A stretch of DNA of 64,000 nt, taken from the NCBI GenBank assembly GCA_036927565.1, contig JAYESD010000001.1:44948064-45012063 (forward strand). The letters run 5' to 3'. The notes beneath the pieces are model-generated. The model saw only the letters and a list, made by a program, of their open reading frames with translations. It searched no databases and was not told the DNA's origin. This document shows, piece after piece, positions 22,555-33,925 of this stretch. The first letter of the stretch is position 1. Every line of letters starts with the position of its first letter. The DNA comes from Tuctoria greenei (lineage: Eukaryota > Streptophyta > Magnoliopsida > Poales > Poaceae). Both the position numbers and the translations under genes were made by a program.

Positions 22555-23482
22555 AAATGCCTTTTGACTAACCCCAATTTTTAGTCATCAACGTATTGTG
22601 ATTCTATGTAGGTTACATGCTTGAGGAAGGAGAACATTTGGATTGTGGATTCAAGTTGCTCACGGCACAAGACCGGTAACAAAGATCGATTCTCCTCCCT
22701 CTCTTTTGTGTCACGTGTAGAGAATGTTACTTTTGCTGATAATTCTTCAACACCTATATGTTCGGTTAGAGTAAATAATCACTACACTTCGAAGGATGTG
22801 GCACTTGTTACTATTTGAAATACAACTTGTTTTCTGTTTCATAATCGCTAGATGAAAATTTGGAAATTATTTTCACTAAAAATTGCTGCAAGGTTGTACA
22901 TTTAAATAGTAAGCTCATTTTTAACATGTCTCGGTTTGGAAGAGTTTTTAAAGATGATTTTGATATGTCATCCTCTGAGCATAGGTGTCTAGTTGATAAT
23001 GATTTGAAAAAACATATATTTTTGGCATCGTAGACTTGGTCACGTAGGCTTTTATCATCTCACACGTGTTAATGCTCTTGATCGCATACGTGGGCTTCCT
23101 AAGCTTAAAGGGAACAAAGAAATTGTGTGCTCTTCTTGTAGACATGCTAAGATGGTTGCAGGTTTACATGCTCCTCTCACAATGACCATAACAACTGAAC
23201 CGGAACAACTTTTGCACCTTGACACCTAGGTCCTTCATGTGTTCAATCTTTTGGAAGTAAATGGTATGTTATTATTATTGTTGATGATTATTTTAGATAC
23301 TCTTGGGTTTACTTTATGGCATCTAAGAATGAAGCTTTTAGTCACTTTAGAACATTATTTCTTAGATTATCAATTGCTCACCTAGGATCTTTAAAAGCAA
23401 CAGAAGTGATAACAAAACTGAATTTAAAAATCAATCGTTTGATCAATTTTGTGCTGAAAATTGAACAGGTCATCAATTTTAT
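22555..23482 (+). pseudogene. pol: Protease and first part of integrase of element E
   Basis: Protease is visible as W-I-V-D-S-S-C-S-R-H (about 22639). The catalytic Asp is kept but the usual Gly two residues on is Ser. A pre-integrase region follows with remnants of the HHCC zinc domain (R-L-L-S-S-H near 23045, C-S-S-C-R-H near 23130). The start of the core has V-D-D-Y-F-R-Y-S-W-V-Y-F (about 23281), which holds the first catalytic Asp. Frames change at least at 22820, 23030 and 23230. K1 interrupts at 23482. The remainder of integrase resumes at 33926. Confidence 0.8.
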
Positions 23483-26303
23483 TGTGACACCCGGTTCCAA
23501 AAATGAACCAAGTGAACACATATGTGTGCCCAGGACGTTCAACACAAATACACTAGTGCATTAACAAAAGGATATACAGAAAATTACCATAGAACAATAT
23601 TAATTAACCACTTTTATTACACAATTCATAATATCCTCGAATACAAGCTCTAATGATTACTAATGACAAGTTTGAATTAATGCAGCGGAAATAAACTAAT
23701 TAAACAAACTAAGCAAAAGGGATAGCACAGCTCCAACACTCCACAGGCAAAGCTGACGGTAGACACAGCCTAGAACTCCACATTATCATCGTTATACTCC
23801 CAATCCTAACCTGCAAATGTTGGTGGGGGAATTGCAAGGGTGAGTACATGTCGTACTTAGCAAGTTTGGAAAGTATGACATGTAGCTTATTCAAATGACA
23901 AATGTAATAATGGCTAAGTGCTGAAAAGTACATTTAAACATTTGAAAAGCAATATATTATATGTATGTGAAGCAAACCAATCATAAAACATAAGTAATAT
24001 CATAATACCAGTCCATATTTCATTACCATAATCCATATTCCACATTTTACTGTTACCATGAATCATATTCAATACCAGAATTTAATCCATAACCAGTGTC
24101 AAACAATAACCATCCCAAATCCCAATTTCCCTCTAATCATGTGAGGGTCCAGGTTGCTCATAACCGAGAGCACGACTATCATGATAGTTTAAAGACACAC
24201 TCTGCAGAGGTTGTACCACTTTACCCAAGTATTTGTGATTTCGTCACCTTTCAGTGACTAGAACCTCTTATTATGCCATCTCACACTTCCATCGGTGTGT
24301 GGCCAAAATGTCACAAAATAGCCTTTACAAAGGGACTACTAGCATGTACGGACCCACTGAGGTTTCACCGGTGGCGATGTCTCCAACTGGGCACATCTTC
24401 AACCAAGGGACCTCTCTTGTGCCATTCGGATCCTAGGGAGTCCCGCCAACAATATCCAAACCCAATCCGACTCCCCTTCCCCGGTGCGCCAAATGAACAC
24501 TCAATACTAGCAATACCCTAATTAATCAGCTACGCCGCACCCATGCTTGGCCTCGTGGCGGCACTGTAAATCCTGGATGGTCGCTCCACGAACAGGTCCT
24601 TAGATCTAAAGCAAGCAAACCACCATAACATTCGACCCATCCACATGCCATGCTTGCTTAGATCACCCATTACCATGTCATATTAACCGGTTCATATTAA
24701 TCATAATCTCATTAATGCATAATTAAATGGCATAGTCGTTCTCCCATCCCAATTAATTAAGTGAAGCAAAAAGGTAAAAATCCTTTCTCGACTCTATACC
24801 ATGAATTCCAGGTGACAAGGGTGGTTAAAAAAACCTAGTAAACTTCCCATCATAGGATTCCCATCAAATTGACACAAGCATGCAGTTTTGCAAACAAACA
24901 TTTATTTTAGAAATAAGATCAATATGTTCAAGGACAATTGCCTTGCTCTTGGGCTTGGTTTGGATCAAAGACTTCAAAATCTTGGTGCTAGAGATCCTCC
25001 GCAGCACTCTCTAGTGCCAATCTGTCTAAACCACACAATAAACATACAGGACAAGAAACACAATCAAAGAGTGCACAAATATTACTCAATATGACATGAC
25101 ATGCATGCTTAATGCAATTGCAAATCAAAACTAGTTAATAAGTTGCTAATGATGTTTATTAATCAATTACAATGGTTATTAAGAAGTCTACACAGGTTTG
25201 TTGTTGATTCGATCTAATTATGGAAGTAATTCAACACAATTTAACCAGGAAAATCGGACTAGTCTGCTAGGGACCAGACTAGTCCGCACTTCGGAACTAG
25301 TGAACTAGGGTTTTCTAGATCAACATGAATATGGAGATTTGGGGTTGAATTCACGTAAGGAAGAGAAAGTAGAAGGTATACCAGGTGTCCAAGCCTCCAA
25401 AGAATCAAGGGTATTGGAGGCAACACTTTGATCTCTTGACGATCTAGGGTTGATGAAGAACTTGATGGTGAATTGGCGATGGAGAACAAAACTTGATGGA
25501 GATCTTGATCCTCTTTCATTTCATCCACTTCTTCTCCTTGATCTAGATCTCCTTCTCTCTCCTTGGTGATGACTATTCACGATCTAGGGTGTGGTTGAAA
25601 AGTGGCAAATAGATGTCAAGCCAAGGGGTGGGGTTGTTTATATGGAGGTGGAGGCTAGGGTTGGATGGATTTCGATTTTGAGATGAGTAGGGGTCAGTTT
25701 TAGGGTCCCACATGGGCTCTAAAAGAGTTAGGCACGACTTCCCTAGGCCTATTTAAGGTAAAACCCAAAAACAAGTCCTCAAACAAAAGATCAACTCAGA
25801 GTCGCGATTTATCAGACAAGTCCGCAGAAGGGCCGGACTAGTCTGAAGTTAGTCAGAGAGATATCGGACAAGTCCAGACTGGACATCGGACAAGTCCAAA
25901 CTTATCCAGAGGGGAAAAACGGACATGTCTAGCCAAAATCGGACAAGTCCGACTCTAGTCAGAGGGAAAACAGACAAGTCCGCTTGAATACCGGACAAGT
26001 CCAGGTACTTAGCAAAATTTCCAAGGAGTTGAAATACTAGACTAGTCCGCACAAGACCGGACAAGTCCGAAAGTGTCCAGAGGGACAAACAGACTAGTCC
26101 GCAGCAAAAGGACAAGGCCGTTTGAAGTCAGAGAGAAATCGGACTAGTCTGCACCAAAATCGGACTAGTCCGCACTTCCCAGAATTCTTAAGTGCGGTTT
26201 TTGTTTCTAATTCATTTTAAACTTGTTCCTTTTTATGTGGATTAATGTTAGACATATTTAATGATGGATGCAGGGCATGATGCATGAAAATGAGGGTGTT
26301 ACA
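23483..26303 (-). repeat. 3' LTR of K1 (2821 bp)
   Basis: This is the downstream LTR in element orientation. A minus-strand TATA box, ATATAAA, is at 25637-25643. It corresponds along its length to 31088-33925. Confidence 0.93.
25816..26176 (-). repeat. CGGAC palindrome array in the left LTR of K1
   Basis: About 14 copies of CGGACAAGTCCG/CGGACTAGTCCG and close variants in 360 bases lie upstream, in transcription direction, of the TATA box at 25640. Two further copies are at 25256-25291, downstream of it. The motif is the same as in Copia elements A and D. Confidence 0.85.
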
Positions 26304-26309
26304 AACCTA

Positions 26310-27620
26310 CCCCCCTTAAAATGAATCTCGCCCTCGAGATTCAACACAGAAGAGAAAATATAGGAAAATTCCGTCTTGAGATGATCTTCTAGCTCCCATG
26401 TTGCATCTTATTTTGTGTGATGCTTCCATTGGACTTTACACCATCTGCTGACCTTGTTTCTTGTGACTCTCTCCTTAGTTTCCAAGATTTTGACCGATTG
26501 CTCAGCATACATCAAGTATGCCTCTAATTCCAACACTTCCATTGACACTTGTTCTTCCGGTACTCTCAAGCACTTCTTGAGCTGTGAAACATGAAACACA
26601 TCATGAGCATCTGAAAGATGAGCTGGCATCTTCAACTTATACGCTACTTCTCCTCTTTTGTCCAAAATCTTGAATGGTCCAATATAGCAAGGTGCTAGCT
26701 TGCCTCTGATATTAAGCCTCTTATGACCTCTCATTGGTGACACCTTGAGGTAAACGAAGTCTCTTATTGCAAAGGCTATTTTCCTTCTCCTATTGTCCGC
26801 ATAGCCTTTTTGCCTTGATTGAGCAGCCCTCATGTTCTCGCAGATAACCTGAACTTGTTTTTCAGCTTCTAGCAGCACATCCGGACCAAATACTTGATTT
26901 CCCCTATCTCATTCTAGAACAAAGGTGCCCTATACTTCCTTCCATAAAGTGCTTCATAAGGCGACATTTTTAAACTTGTTTGGTAACTATTTTTGTATGA
27001 AAATTCCGCATATGGCAAGCTCTTGTCCCAACTCTTCCCAAGCTTCAAAGCACAAGCTCTTATCATATCCTCTAAAATTTGATTGGCCCTCAGTTTGTCC
27101 ATCCGTTAGAGGGTGATATGCTGAGCTGAAATTCAACCTTGTTCCCAATGCTTCATGCATATTTTGCCAAAGCCTGGAGGTAAACTGAGAACCTCTATCT
27201 GAAACTATCCTCTATGGAACTCCATGCAAGCATACTACTCTTCCCATATACAGTTCCGCTGATTTCTCTCCACTGAAGGTAGTCTTGAAGGGAATAAAGT
27301 GAGCTGACTTGGTTAACCGATCCACACCTACCCAAATTGAGTCATAACCGAACTGGGTACGCGGTAAACCAACTATGAAGTCCATACCGATTTCTTCCCA
27401 CTTCCACTCCAGAATCTTCAATGGTTGCAATAGTTCAGCTGGCCTTTGATGTTCTGCCTTCACTCGTTGGCACACATCACACACCGCTACACATTCAGCT
27501 ATGCCTTTTTTCATGCTAGCCCACCAATAGCACGTCTTCAAGTCCTTTTACATCTTCGTACAACCGGGGTGAATCGAGTATCGTGAGTCATGTGCCTCTT
27601 TTAATATTGTCTCCCGAATA
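26310..27620 (-). pseudogene. pol: Integrase and chromodomain of K1
   Basis: Reading downwards, the zinc domain is visible as C-D-V-C-Q-R (about 27475). The core has G-M-D-F-I-V-G-L-P (first Asp, about 27385), V-S-D-R-G-S-Q-F (second Asp, about 27200) and a D-G-Q-T-E (Glu, about 27110). A stop precedes the second Asp (near 27212), and the stretch 26880-27110 is frameshifted. The C-terminal part includes the G-P-F-K-I-L block (about 26670), then a chromodomain with V-K-I-L-E-T-K-E-R (about 26490) and V-Q-W-K-H-H (about 26420), which is interrupted by a stop at 26408. The chromodomain would have steered insertion to marked chromatin. Confidence 0.85.
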
Positions 27621-27753
27621 TGCTTCATATTAGGCACGACATCCTTTTTCTGAGCCATAAGGTACCGTGTTCATCCTCATCAAACCTGAATTCCCTTCCT
27701 TCTTGGGTCCTTTCCTTGATTTATTGGATTTCCTCATCCTTCGTTTGGCCCTC

Positions 27754-28367
27754 TCAAATTTCTTTCTCCAAAGTTGGATTTAATTTCATCATCCCCATCT
27801 CATTGATGAATCCGAGTTTCAACTGTTCGAACTCCTTGCATAGCTCAGATGGCAACTCTCGAACTGTGAGTTGGTGACTTACTCCTTTTCTACTCAAGGC
27901 ATCAACCACTACATTGGCTTTTCCCGGGTGATAATTGATTCCCGAATAATAATCCTTGATGAGCTCCAACCATCTTTGTTGCCTCAAATTCAGGTCTATT
28001 TGTGTGAAAATATACTTAAGACTCTTATGATCCATATAAATTTCACACCTATGTCCAAGGATATAGTGTCTCCAAATCTTCAATGCGTGTACCACGGCTG
28101 CAAGTTCAAAATCATGCGTTGGATAATTCTGCTCATGTTTCTTCAATTGCCTCGATGCATATGCAACCACTTGACCTTCTTGCATTAATACACATCCAAG
28201 TCCTTGTCTTGACGTGTCACGATAAATATCGAAGCTTTTGCTTATATCCAGCAAAACCAAAACTGGGGTTGTTGTTAACCTTTTCTTCAACTCCTCAAAA
28301 CTTTCTTGACAAGCTGGAGTCCATTGAAACGCTTTCCCTTTCATTAGCAGCTCTATCATTGGCTTGG
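27754..28367 (-). pseudogene. pol: RNase H of K1
   Basis: This carries the tail of the RT thumb and the RNase H. The first Asp is in Y-R-D-T-S-R-Q-G-L-G (about 28225), the Glu in H-D-F-E-L-A-A-V (about 28115), an Asp in Y-M-D-H-K-S-L (about 28035) and the last Asp in V-V-V-D-A-L-S-R (about 27900). All four expected positions are present. The domain degrades the RNA strand during reverse transcription. A frame change separates it from RT near 28400. The integrase starts after a stop at 27754. Confidence 0.85.
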
Positions 28368-29650
28368 CTATCTTGGAAAAGTCTTTGATGAACCTACGGT
28401 AATACCCAACAATCCCAAGAAAATCCGGATCTCCTTTACATTCTGCGGGGGTTCCCATTTCAACACGTCCCTCACTTTTCTGGGGTTGACCGATAATCCT
28501 CCTCTCGAGATGATATGACCCAAAAATGACACCTCTTTCGACCAAAACTGGCACTTGCTAAATTTGGCGTACAATTGGTTCTCCCTCGATTTCTGCAATG
28601 TAAGCCTCAAGTGTTCCTCATGTTCCTTCTCATCCTTCGAGTAGATCATAATGTCATCAATGAACACCACAACGAACTTATCCAAGTACTCCATGAAGAC
28701 CTTATTCATGAGGTACATGAAGTAGGCAGGTGCATTGGTCAATCCAAAGGACATCATGGTGTACTCATAAGATCCATATTGTGTCCTAAAAGCGGTCTTG
28801 GGTAGGTCCAATGGTCTGATCTTCATTTGAAAGTATCTTGACCTCAAATCAATCTTTGAGAAGACACAAGCACCCTTCATCTGATCAAACAAGTCTTCTA
28901 TGCGTGGCAAGGTGTACTTGTTCTTGATGGTCACCTCATTAAGAGCTCGGTAATCCACACACATCCTTTGTGACCCATCCTTCTTATCCACGAAAAAAAC
29001 TAGCGCTCCCCTAGGTGAAGAGCTTGGGCAAATAAAACCTTTCTCTAGTTGCTCTTGAATCTGCTTCTTGAGCTTTGCTAATTCCTTAGGAGGCATCCCA
29101 TATGGCCTCTTAGCTATAGGTGCAGTTCTAGGTATTAAATAAATAACAAATTCAATGTCTCGGTCTGGTGGCATACCTGGCAACTCATCCGGGAACATAT
29201 CTAAAAATTCGCACACCACTGGAATCTCCTCAATTGCGGCACTGTCCATATGATTCAGCTCCAATTGCTTCGGTACGTGTTGAGATGTTTCAAACTCTAT
29301 GGTGATCCCTTCCTCATTGGTCAACTTCACTGTCTTTGTGGCACATTCAATGACTCCATTGTGCTTTCTTAACCAGTCCATACCAAGTATAATATCAAAT
29401 CCTTTAGAATCCAAGACAATGAGGTTGGACATACTATATTTGTCCTCATCTCTCATCCAGAAGACTTAACCAATAAAGTAAACTTCATATGAGAGATAGG
29501 CAAACTATACTTGGCAACATATTTGGATGCAACAAAAGAATGCGATGCTCTAGAATCAAATAACATAGTCGCCGGGTTGGAGTTTGCGAGAAACATACCA
29601 ATGACCACGTCATCCGGTTGTTGCGCTTCCTCCGTAGAGACATGGTTCAC
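28368..29650 (-). pseudogene. pol: Protease and reverse transcriptase of K1
   Basis: The protease piece shows M-L-F-D-S-R-A-S-H-S-F (about 29560), with the catalytic Asp kept and the Gly two residues on replaced by Arg. It stops at 29453, and the next frame begins a few bases on with I-I-L-G-M-D-W-L (about 29385). RT follows: R-M-C-V-D-Y-R-A-L-N (about 28950), F-S-K-I-D-L-R-S (about 28855), M-S-F-G-L-T-N-A-P (about 28750) and the catalytic F-I-D-D (about 28650). The RT core reads through without a stop for about 350 codons and is the best-kept ORF of this element. Confidence 0.9.
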
Positions 29651-30817
29651 GTTGCCACGAGCAAAATTCTGCTATCCATGGTTTCCTTGCGGCTGTCCTC
29701 CATTGGATCTTGGGTTTTGCCTCGGCGCATTGCTTCCTTGACCAAGGCCTGACTTAGGACATTGACGTGCAAAGTGTCCAGCTTCTCCACAAGTATAACA
29801 CTTCTTTGCTGCACTAGAATTTGGACAGACTTGATTCTGCGCATTGGCACCAGGAAAGTTGGCACGAGGCACAAAAGGCATTCCAGGCCTGGGTGCTTCC
29901 ATGACAGGGCGTTGCTGCACAAACTGAGTTGGGTGCGATGCATAACCAGGGCATTGTACAGGAGCAGAGGAGCTCTAATATGATGCATTTGGTAGCGCAA
30001 AGCGAGGGCGCACATTACTTCCTTGTTGCTGTCCTTAGTATGACGCCTTCCTCTTGTTGTCTTGCTCCATCTCACGAACCTTGTTCTCCACAACAATTGC
30101 TTTGTCCAGAAGCTTGTGGAAGTTGGCATAGTCACAATTCAGCAATTGCACTTGGATTTCATTGTTCAAGCCACTCATGAACAAGTATTGCTTCCGATTG
30201 TCCCGACTAACATCTTCAGGGGCATACCTTGAAAGCTAAGTGAATTTATTGAGATATCCACCCACGCTCGATCTTCCTTGCCTCAGATTCTCAAATTCTT
30301 GCCTCTTCAAGATCATGACACCTTCCAGCACATAATGAGAACGGAAGCTCTCCTTGAATTCTACCCAGGTGATTCTCTCCTGATTCTCATGAGCATTCCA
30401 TAGTGAATTCTACCAATCGGCAGCTGCTCCAACAAGTTGATGAGAATCAAATAGAACCTTCTCCCTGTCGCTGCATTGGACAATAGCTAGTTTCTTCTCC
30501 ACGGACTTGAGCCAATCATCGTCATCCATGGGGTGAGCGGCTTGAGCAAAGGTTAGTGGCCTAGTCCTCATGAACTCTCCCAACCGGTTATGAGGAGGTG
30601 GGGGTGGCGGTGGAGGCATGTGGGGCTGATTGTTGTTGTTGTCAGCCTGCAACCGTCCCATAGTTTGAATCATGGTCTGCATGAGCTGGTTTTGCATAGC
30701 CAAAAGCTGCTCAATATTGATAACTCCCTGAGCAGGTCCTTGTCCATTGTTGTTCTGAGGTGCTCCATTATTTTCCTCCTCATCGTTAGCATCCCTATGG
30801 TTGCGAGTCCTCACCAT
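29651..30817 (-). pseudogene. gag: gag of K1
   Basis: ATG 30817-30815 (M-V-R-T-R) follows a strong acceptor-like TTTTTCTTCAG. The N-terminal region is Asn/Gln-rich with a run of eight prolines (about 30600). The capsid core starts with D-D-D-D-W-L-K-S-V-E (about 30515). A stop at 30412 cuts it, and further stops fall near 30236, 30029 and 29975. One zinc knuckle, C-Y-T-C-G-E-A-G-H-F-A-R-Q-C (about 29800-29760), is intact. Gag forms the particle and the knuckle binds RNA. Domain order and wording are of the Tekay/Del chromovirus group. Confidence 0.85.
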
Positions 30818-31087
30818 CTGAAGAAAAACAAGAGATAAGAATTTAGAAAATGTCCCCAACTATATGCATCAAGGGATATGAAACTAAGCAACTACCTACA
30901 CTAGCCTATGTGTATATGGAAACGCTAGAGCATCTCAAAATCCTCTATTAAGCACACAAGCAAACAATATATAACAAACAACACACCAAGCAAAAACAGA
31001 TCGATTCCTGAGTGCTCCTATGTGCTCTAAAGTGTACATTCTATCTAGGCTGCATCTTACGGTCAACCTGTGGCTCTGATACCGTAT
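30818..31087 (-). other. Leader and primer-binding site of K1
   Basis: The PBS (minus-strand GGTATCAGAGCC, 31083-31072) lies four bases from the LTR. The leader is about 270 bases with a pyrimidine-rich end and CAG exactly before the gag ATG, which could be a splice acceptor. Possible donors are weak (for example GTAG|GTAGTT near 30895). Confidence 0.7.
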
Positions 31088-33925
31088 TGTGACACCCGGT
31101 TCTGAAAATGAACCAAGTGAACGCATATGTGTGCCCATGACCTTCAACAAACATACACGAGTGCATTCACAAAAGGATATACAGAAAATTACCATAGAAC
31201 AAGATTAATTAACCACTTTTATTACACAATTCATAATATCCTCGAATACAAGCTCTAATGATTATTAATGACAAGTTTGAACTAATGCAGCGGAAATAAA
31301 CTAATTAACAAACTAAGCAAAAGGGATAGCATAGCTCCAACACTCCAAAGGCAAAGCTGACGGTAGACACGGCCTAGAACTCCGCATTATCATCTATACT
31401 CCCAATCCTGACCTGCAACTGTTGGTGGGGGAATTGCTAGGGTGAGTACATGTCGTACTCAGCAAGTGTGAAAAGTATGACATGTAGTTGATTCAAATGA
31501 TGAATGTAACAATGGCTAAGTGCTGAAAAGTACATTAAAACATTTGAAAAGCAATATATTATATGTATGTGAAGCAAACCCATCATAAACCATAAGTAAT
31601 ATCATAATACCAGTCCATATTTCATTACCATCATCCATATTCCATATTTCACCATTACCATGAATCATATTCAATACCATAATTTAATCCATAACCATCC
31701 ATAACCAGTACCAAACTATAACCATCCCAAATCCCAATTTCCCTCTAATCATGTGAGGGTCCAGGTTTCTCATAACCGAGAGCACGACTATCATGATAGT
31801 TTAAATACACTCTACAGAGGTTGTACCACTTTACCCACGTGTTTGTGATTTCATCACATTTCAGTGACTAGAACCTCTTATTATGCCGTCTCACACTTCC
31901 GTCGGTGTGTGGCCAAGAGATCACAAAATAGCCTTTACAAAGGGACTACTAGAATGTACGGACCCACTGAGGTTTCATAGGTGGAGATGTCTCCAACTGA
32001 GCACATCTTCAACCAAGGGCCCTCTCTTGTGCCATTCGGATCCTAGGGAGCCCCGCCAACCATATCCAAACCCAATCCGACTCCCCTTCCCCGGTGCACC
32101 AAATGATCCACTCAATACTAGCAATACCCTAATTAATCATCTACGCCGCACCCATACTTGGCCTCATGGTGGCACTGTAAATCCTGGATGGTCGCTCCAC
32201 GAATCGGTCCTTAGATCTAAAGCAAGCAAACCACCATAACATCCGACCCATCCACATGCCATGCTTGCTTAGATCACCCATTACCATGTCATATTAACCA
32301 GTTCATATTAACCATAATCTCATTAATGCATAATTAAATGGTATAGTCGTTCTCCCATCCCAATTAATTAAACAAAGCAAAAAGGTAAAAAACCTTTCCT
32401 GGCTCTCTACCATGAATTCCAGGTGACAAGGGTGGCTAAAAAAATCTAGTAAACTTCCTATCATAGGATTCCTATAAAATTGACACAAGCATGCAATTTT
32501 GCAAACAAACATTTATTTTAGAAACAGGATCAATATGTTCAAGGACACTTGGCGTGCTCTTGGGCTTGGTTTGGATCAAAGACTTCAAAATCTTGGTGCT
32601 GGCGACCCTCCGCAGCACTCTCTAGTGCCAATCTGTCTAAACCACGCAATAAACATACAAGACAAGTAACACAATCAAAGAGTGCACAAATATTACTCAA
32701 TATGACATGGCATGCATGATTAATGCAAATGCGAATCAAAACTAGTTAATAAGTTGCTAATGATGTTTATTAATCAATTACAATGTCTATTAAGAAGTCT
32801 ACATAGGTTTGGAGTTGATTCGATCTAATTTTGGAAGTAATTAATGACAATTTAACCAGGAAAATCGGACTAGTCCGTTAGGAACCAGACTAGTCTGCAC
32901 TTCGTGGAACTAGCGAACTAGAGTTTTCTAGATCGACGTGAATCTGGATATTTGGGGTTGAATTCACGTAAGGAATAGGAAGTAGAACGTATACTAGGTG
33001 TCCAAGACTCCAAAGAATCAAGAGTACTGGAGGCAACACTTGGATCTTCACGATCTATGGTTGATGAAGAACTTCATGGTGAATTGGTGATGGAGAATGA
33101 AACTTGATGGAGATCTTGATCCTCTTTCGTTTCCTCCTCTTTTTCTCCTTGCTCTAGATCTCCTTCTCCCTTCTCGGTGACGGCTATTCACTAGCTAGGG
33201 TTTGGGTGTGGTTGAAAAGTGGCAAATAGACGTCAAGCCAAAGGGTGGGGTTGTTTATATAGAGGTGGAGGCTAGGGTTGGATGGATTTCGAGTTTGAGA
33301 TGAGTAGGGGTCGGTTTTAGGGTCCCACATAGGCTTTAAAAGAGTTAGTCACGACGTCCCTAGGCCCACTTAAGGTAAAACCCAAACACAAGTCGTGAAA
33401 CAAAAGATCAACTCGGAGTCGCGATTTATCGGACAAGTCCGCAGAAGGGCCGGACTAGTCTGAAGTTAGTTAGAGAGATATCGACAAGTCTGGACTGGAC
33501 ATCAGACAAGTACGAACTTATCAGAGGGGAAAAATAGACAAGTCTGGCCAAAATCGGACAAGTCCGTTAGTCAGAGGGGAAAACAACAAGTCCGTTCGAA
33601 TACGGACAAGTCCGGACAATTCCAGGGACTTAGCAAAATTTCCATGGAGTTGAAATACCGGACAAGTCCGCACAAGACTGGACAAGTCCGAAAGTATCCA
33701 TAGGGAAAAACAGACTAGTCCGCAGCAAAATGGACAAGTCCGTTTGAAGTCAGAGAGAAATCGGACTAGTCCGCACCAAAATCGGACTAGTGCGCACTTC
33801 ACAGAATTCTTAAGTGTGGTTTTTGTTTCTAATTCATTTTAAACTTGTTCATTTTTATGTGGATTAATGTTTGACATATTTAATAATGGATGCAGGGCAT
33901 GATGCATGAAAATGAGGGTGTTACA
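31088..33925 (-). repeat. 5' LTR of K1 (2838 bp)
   Basis: This is the upstream LTR in element orientation, the partner of 23483-26303. Its minus-strand TATA is at about 33253-33260. It carries the same palindrome array at 33425-33795, with several units now shortened by small deletions. Confidence 0.93.
33425..33795 (-). repeat. CGGAC palindrome array in the right LTR of K1
   Basis: This is the counterpart of 25816-26176. About 14 units are recognisable, with different base changes from the left array, so the two have decayed independently after insertion. Confidence 0.8.

Larger units (their letters stand above)
23483..33925 (-). mobile_element. Ty3/Gypsy chromovirus K1 (Tekay/Del-like), minus strand, full length
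   Basis: LTRs at 23483-26303 (2821 bp) and 31088-33925 (2838 bp) begin TGTGACACCCGG and end TTACA on the plus strand. The flanks are tttat (23478-23482) and tttct (33926-33930). The integrase frame of E demands tttct at this site, so the left copy has probably changed one base. On the minus strand the order is PBS, gag with zinc knuckle, protease, RT, RNase H, integrase with a C-terminal chromodomain, then a polypurine tract at about 26306-26319. This is the Tekay/Del layout with long LTRs. Each domain holds at least one stop or frameshift. Confidence 0.93.
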
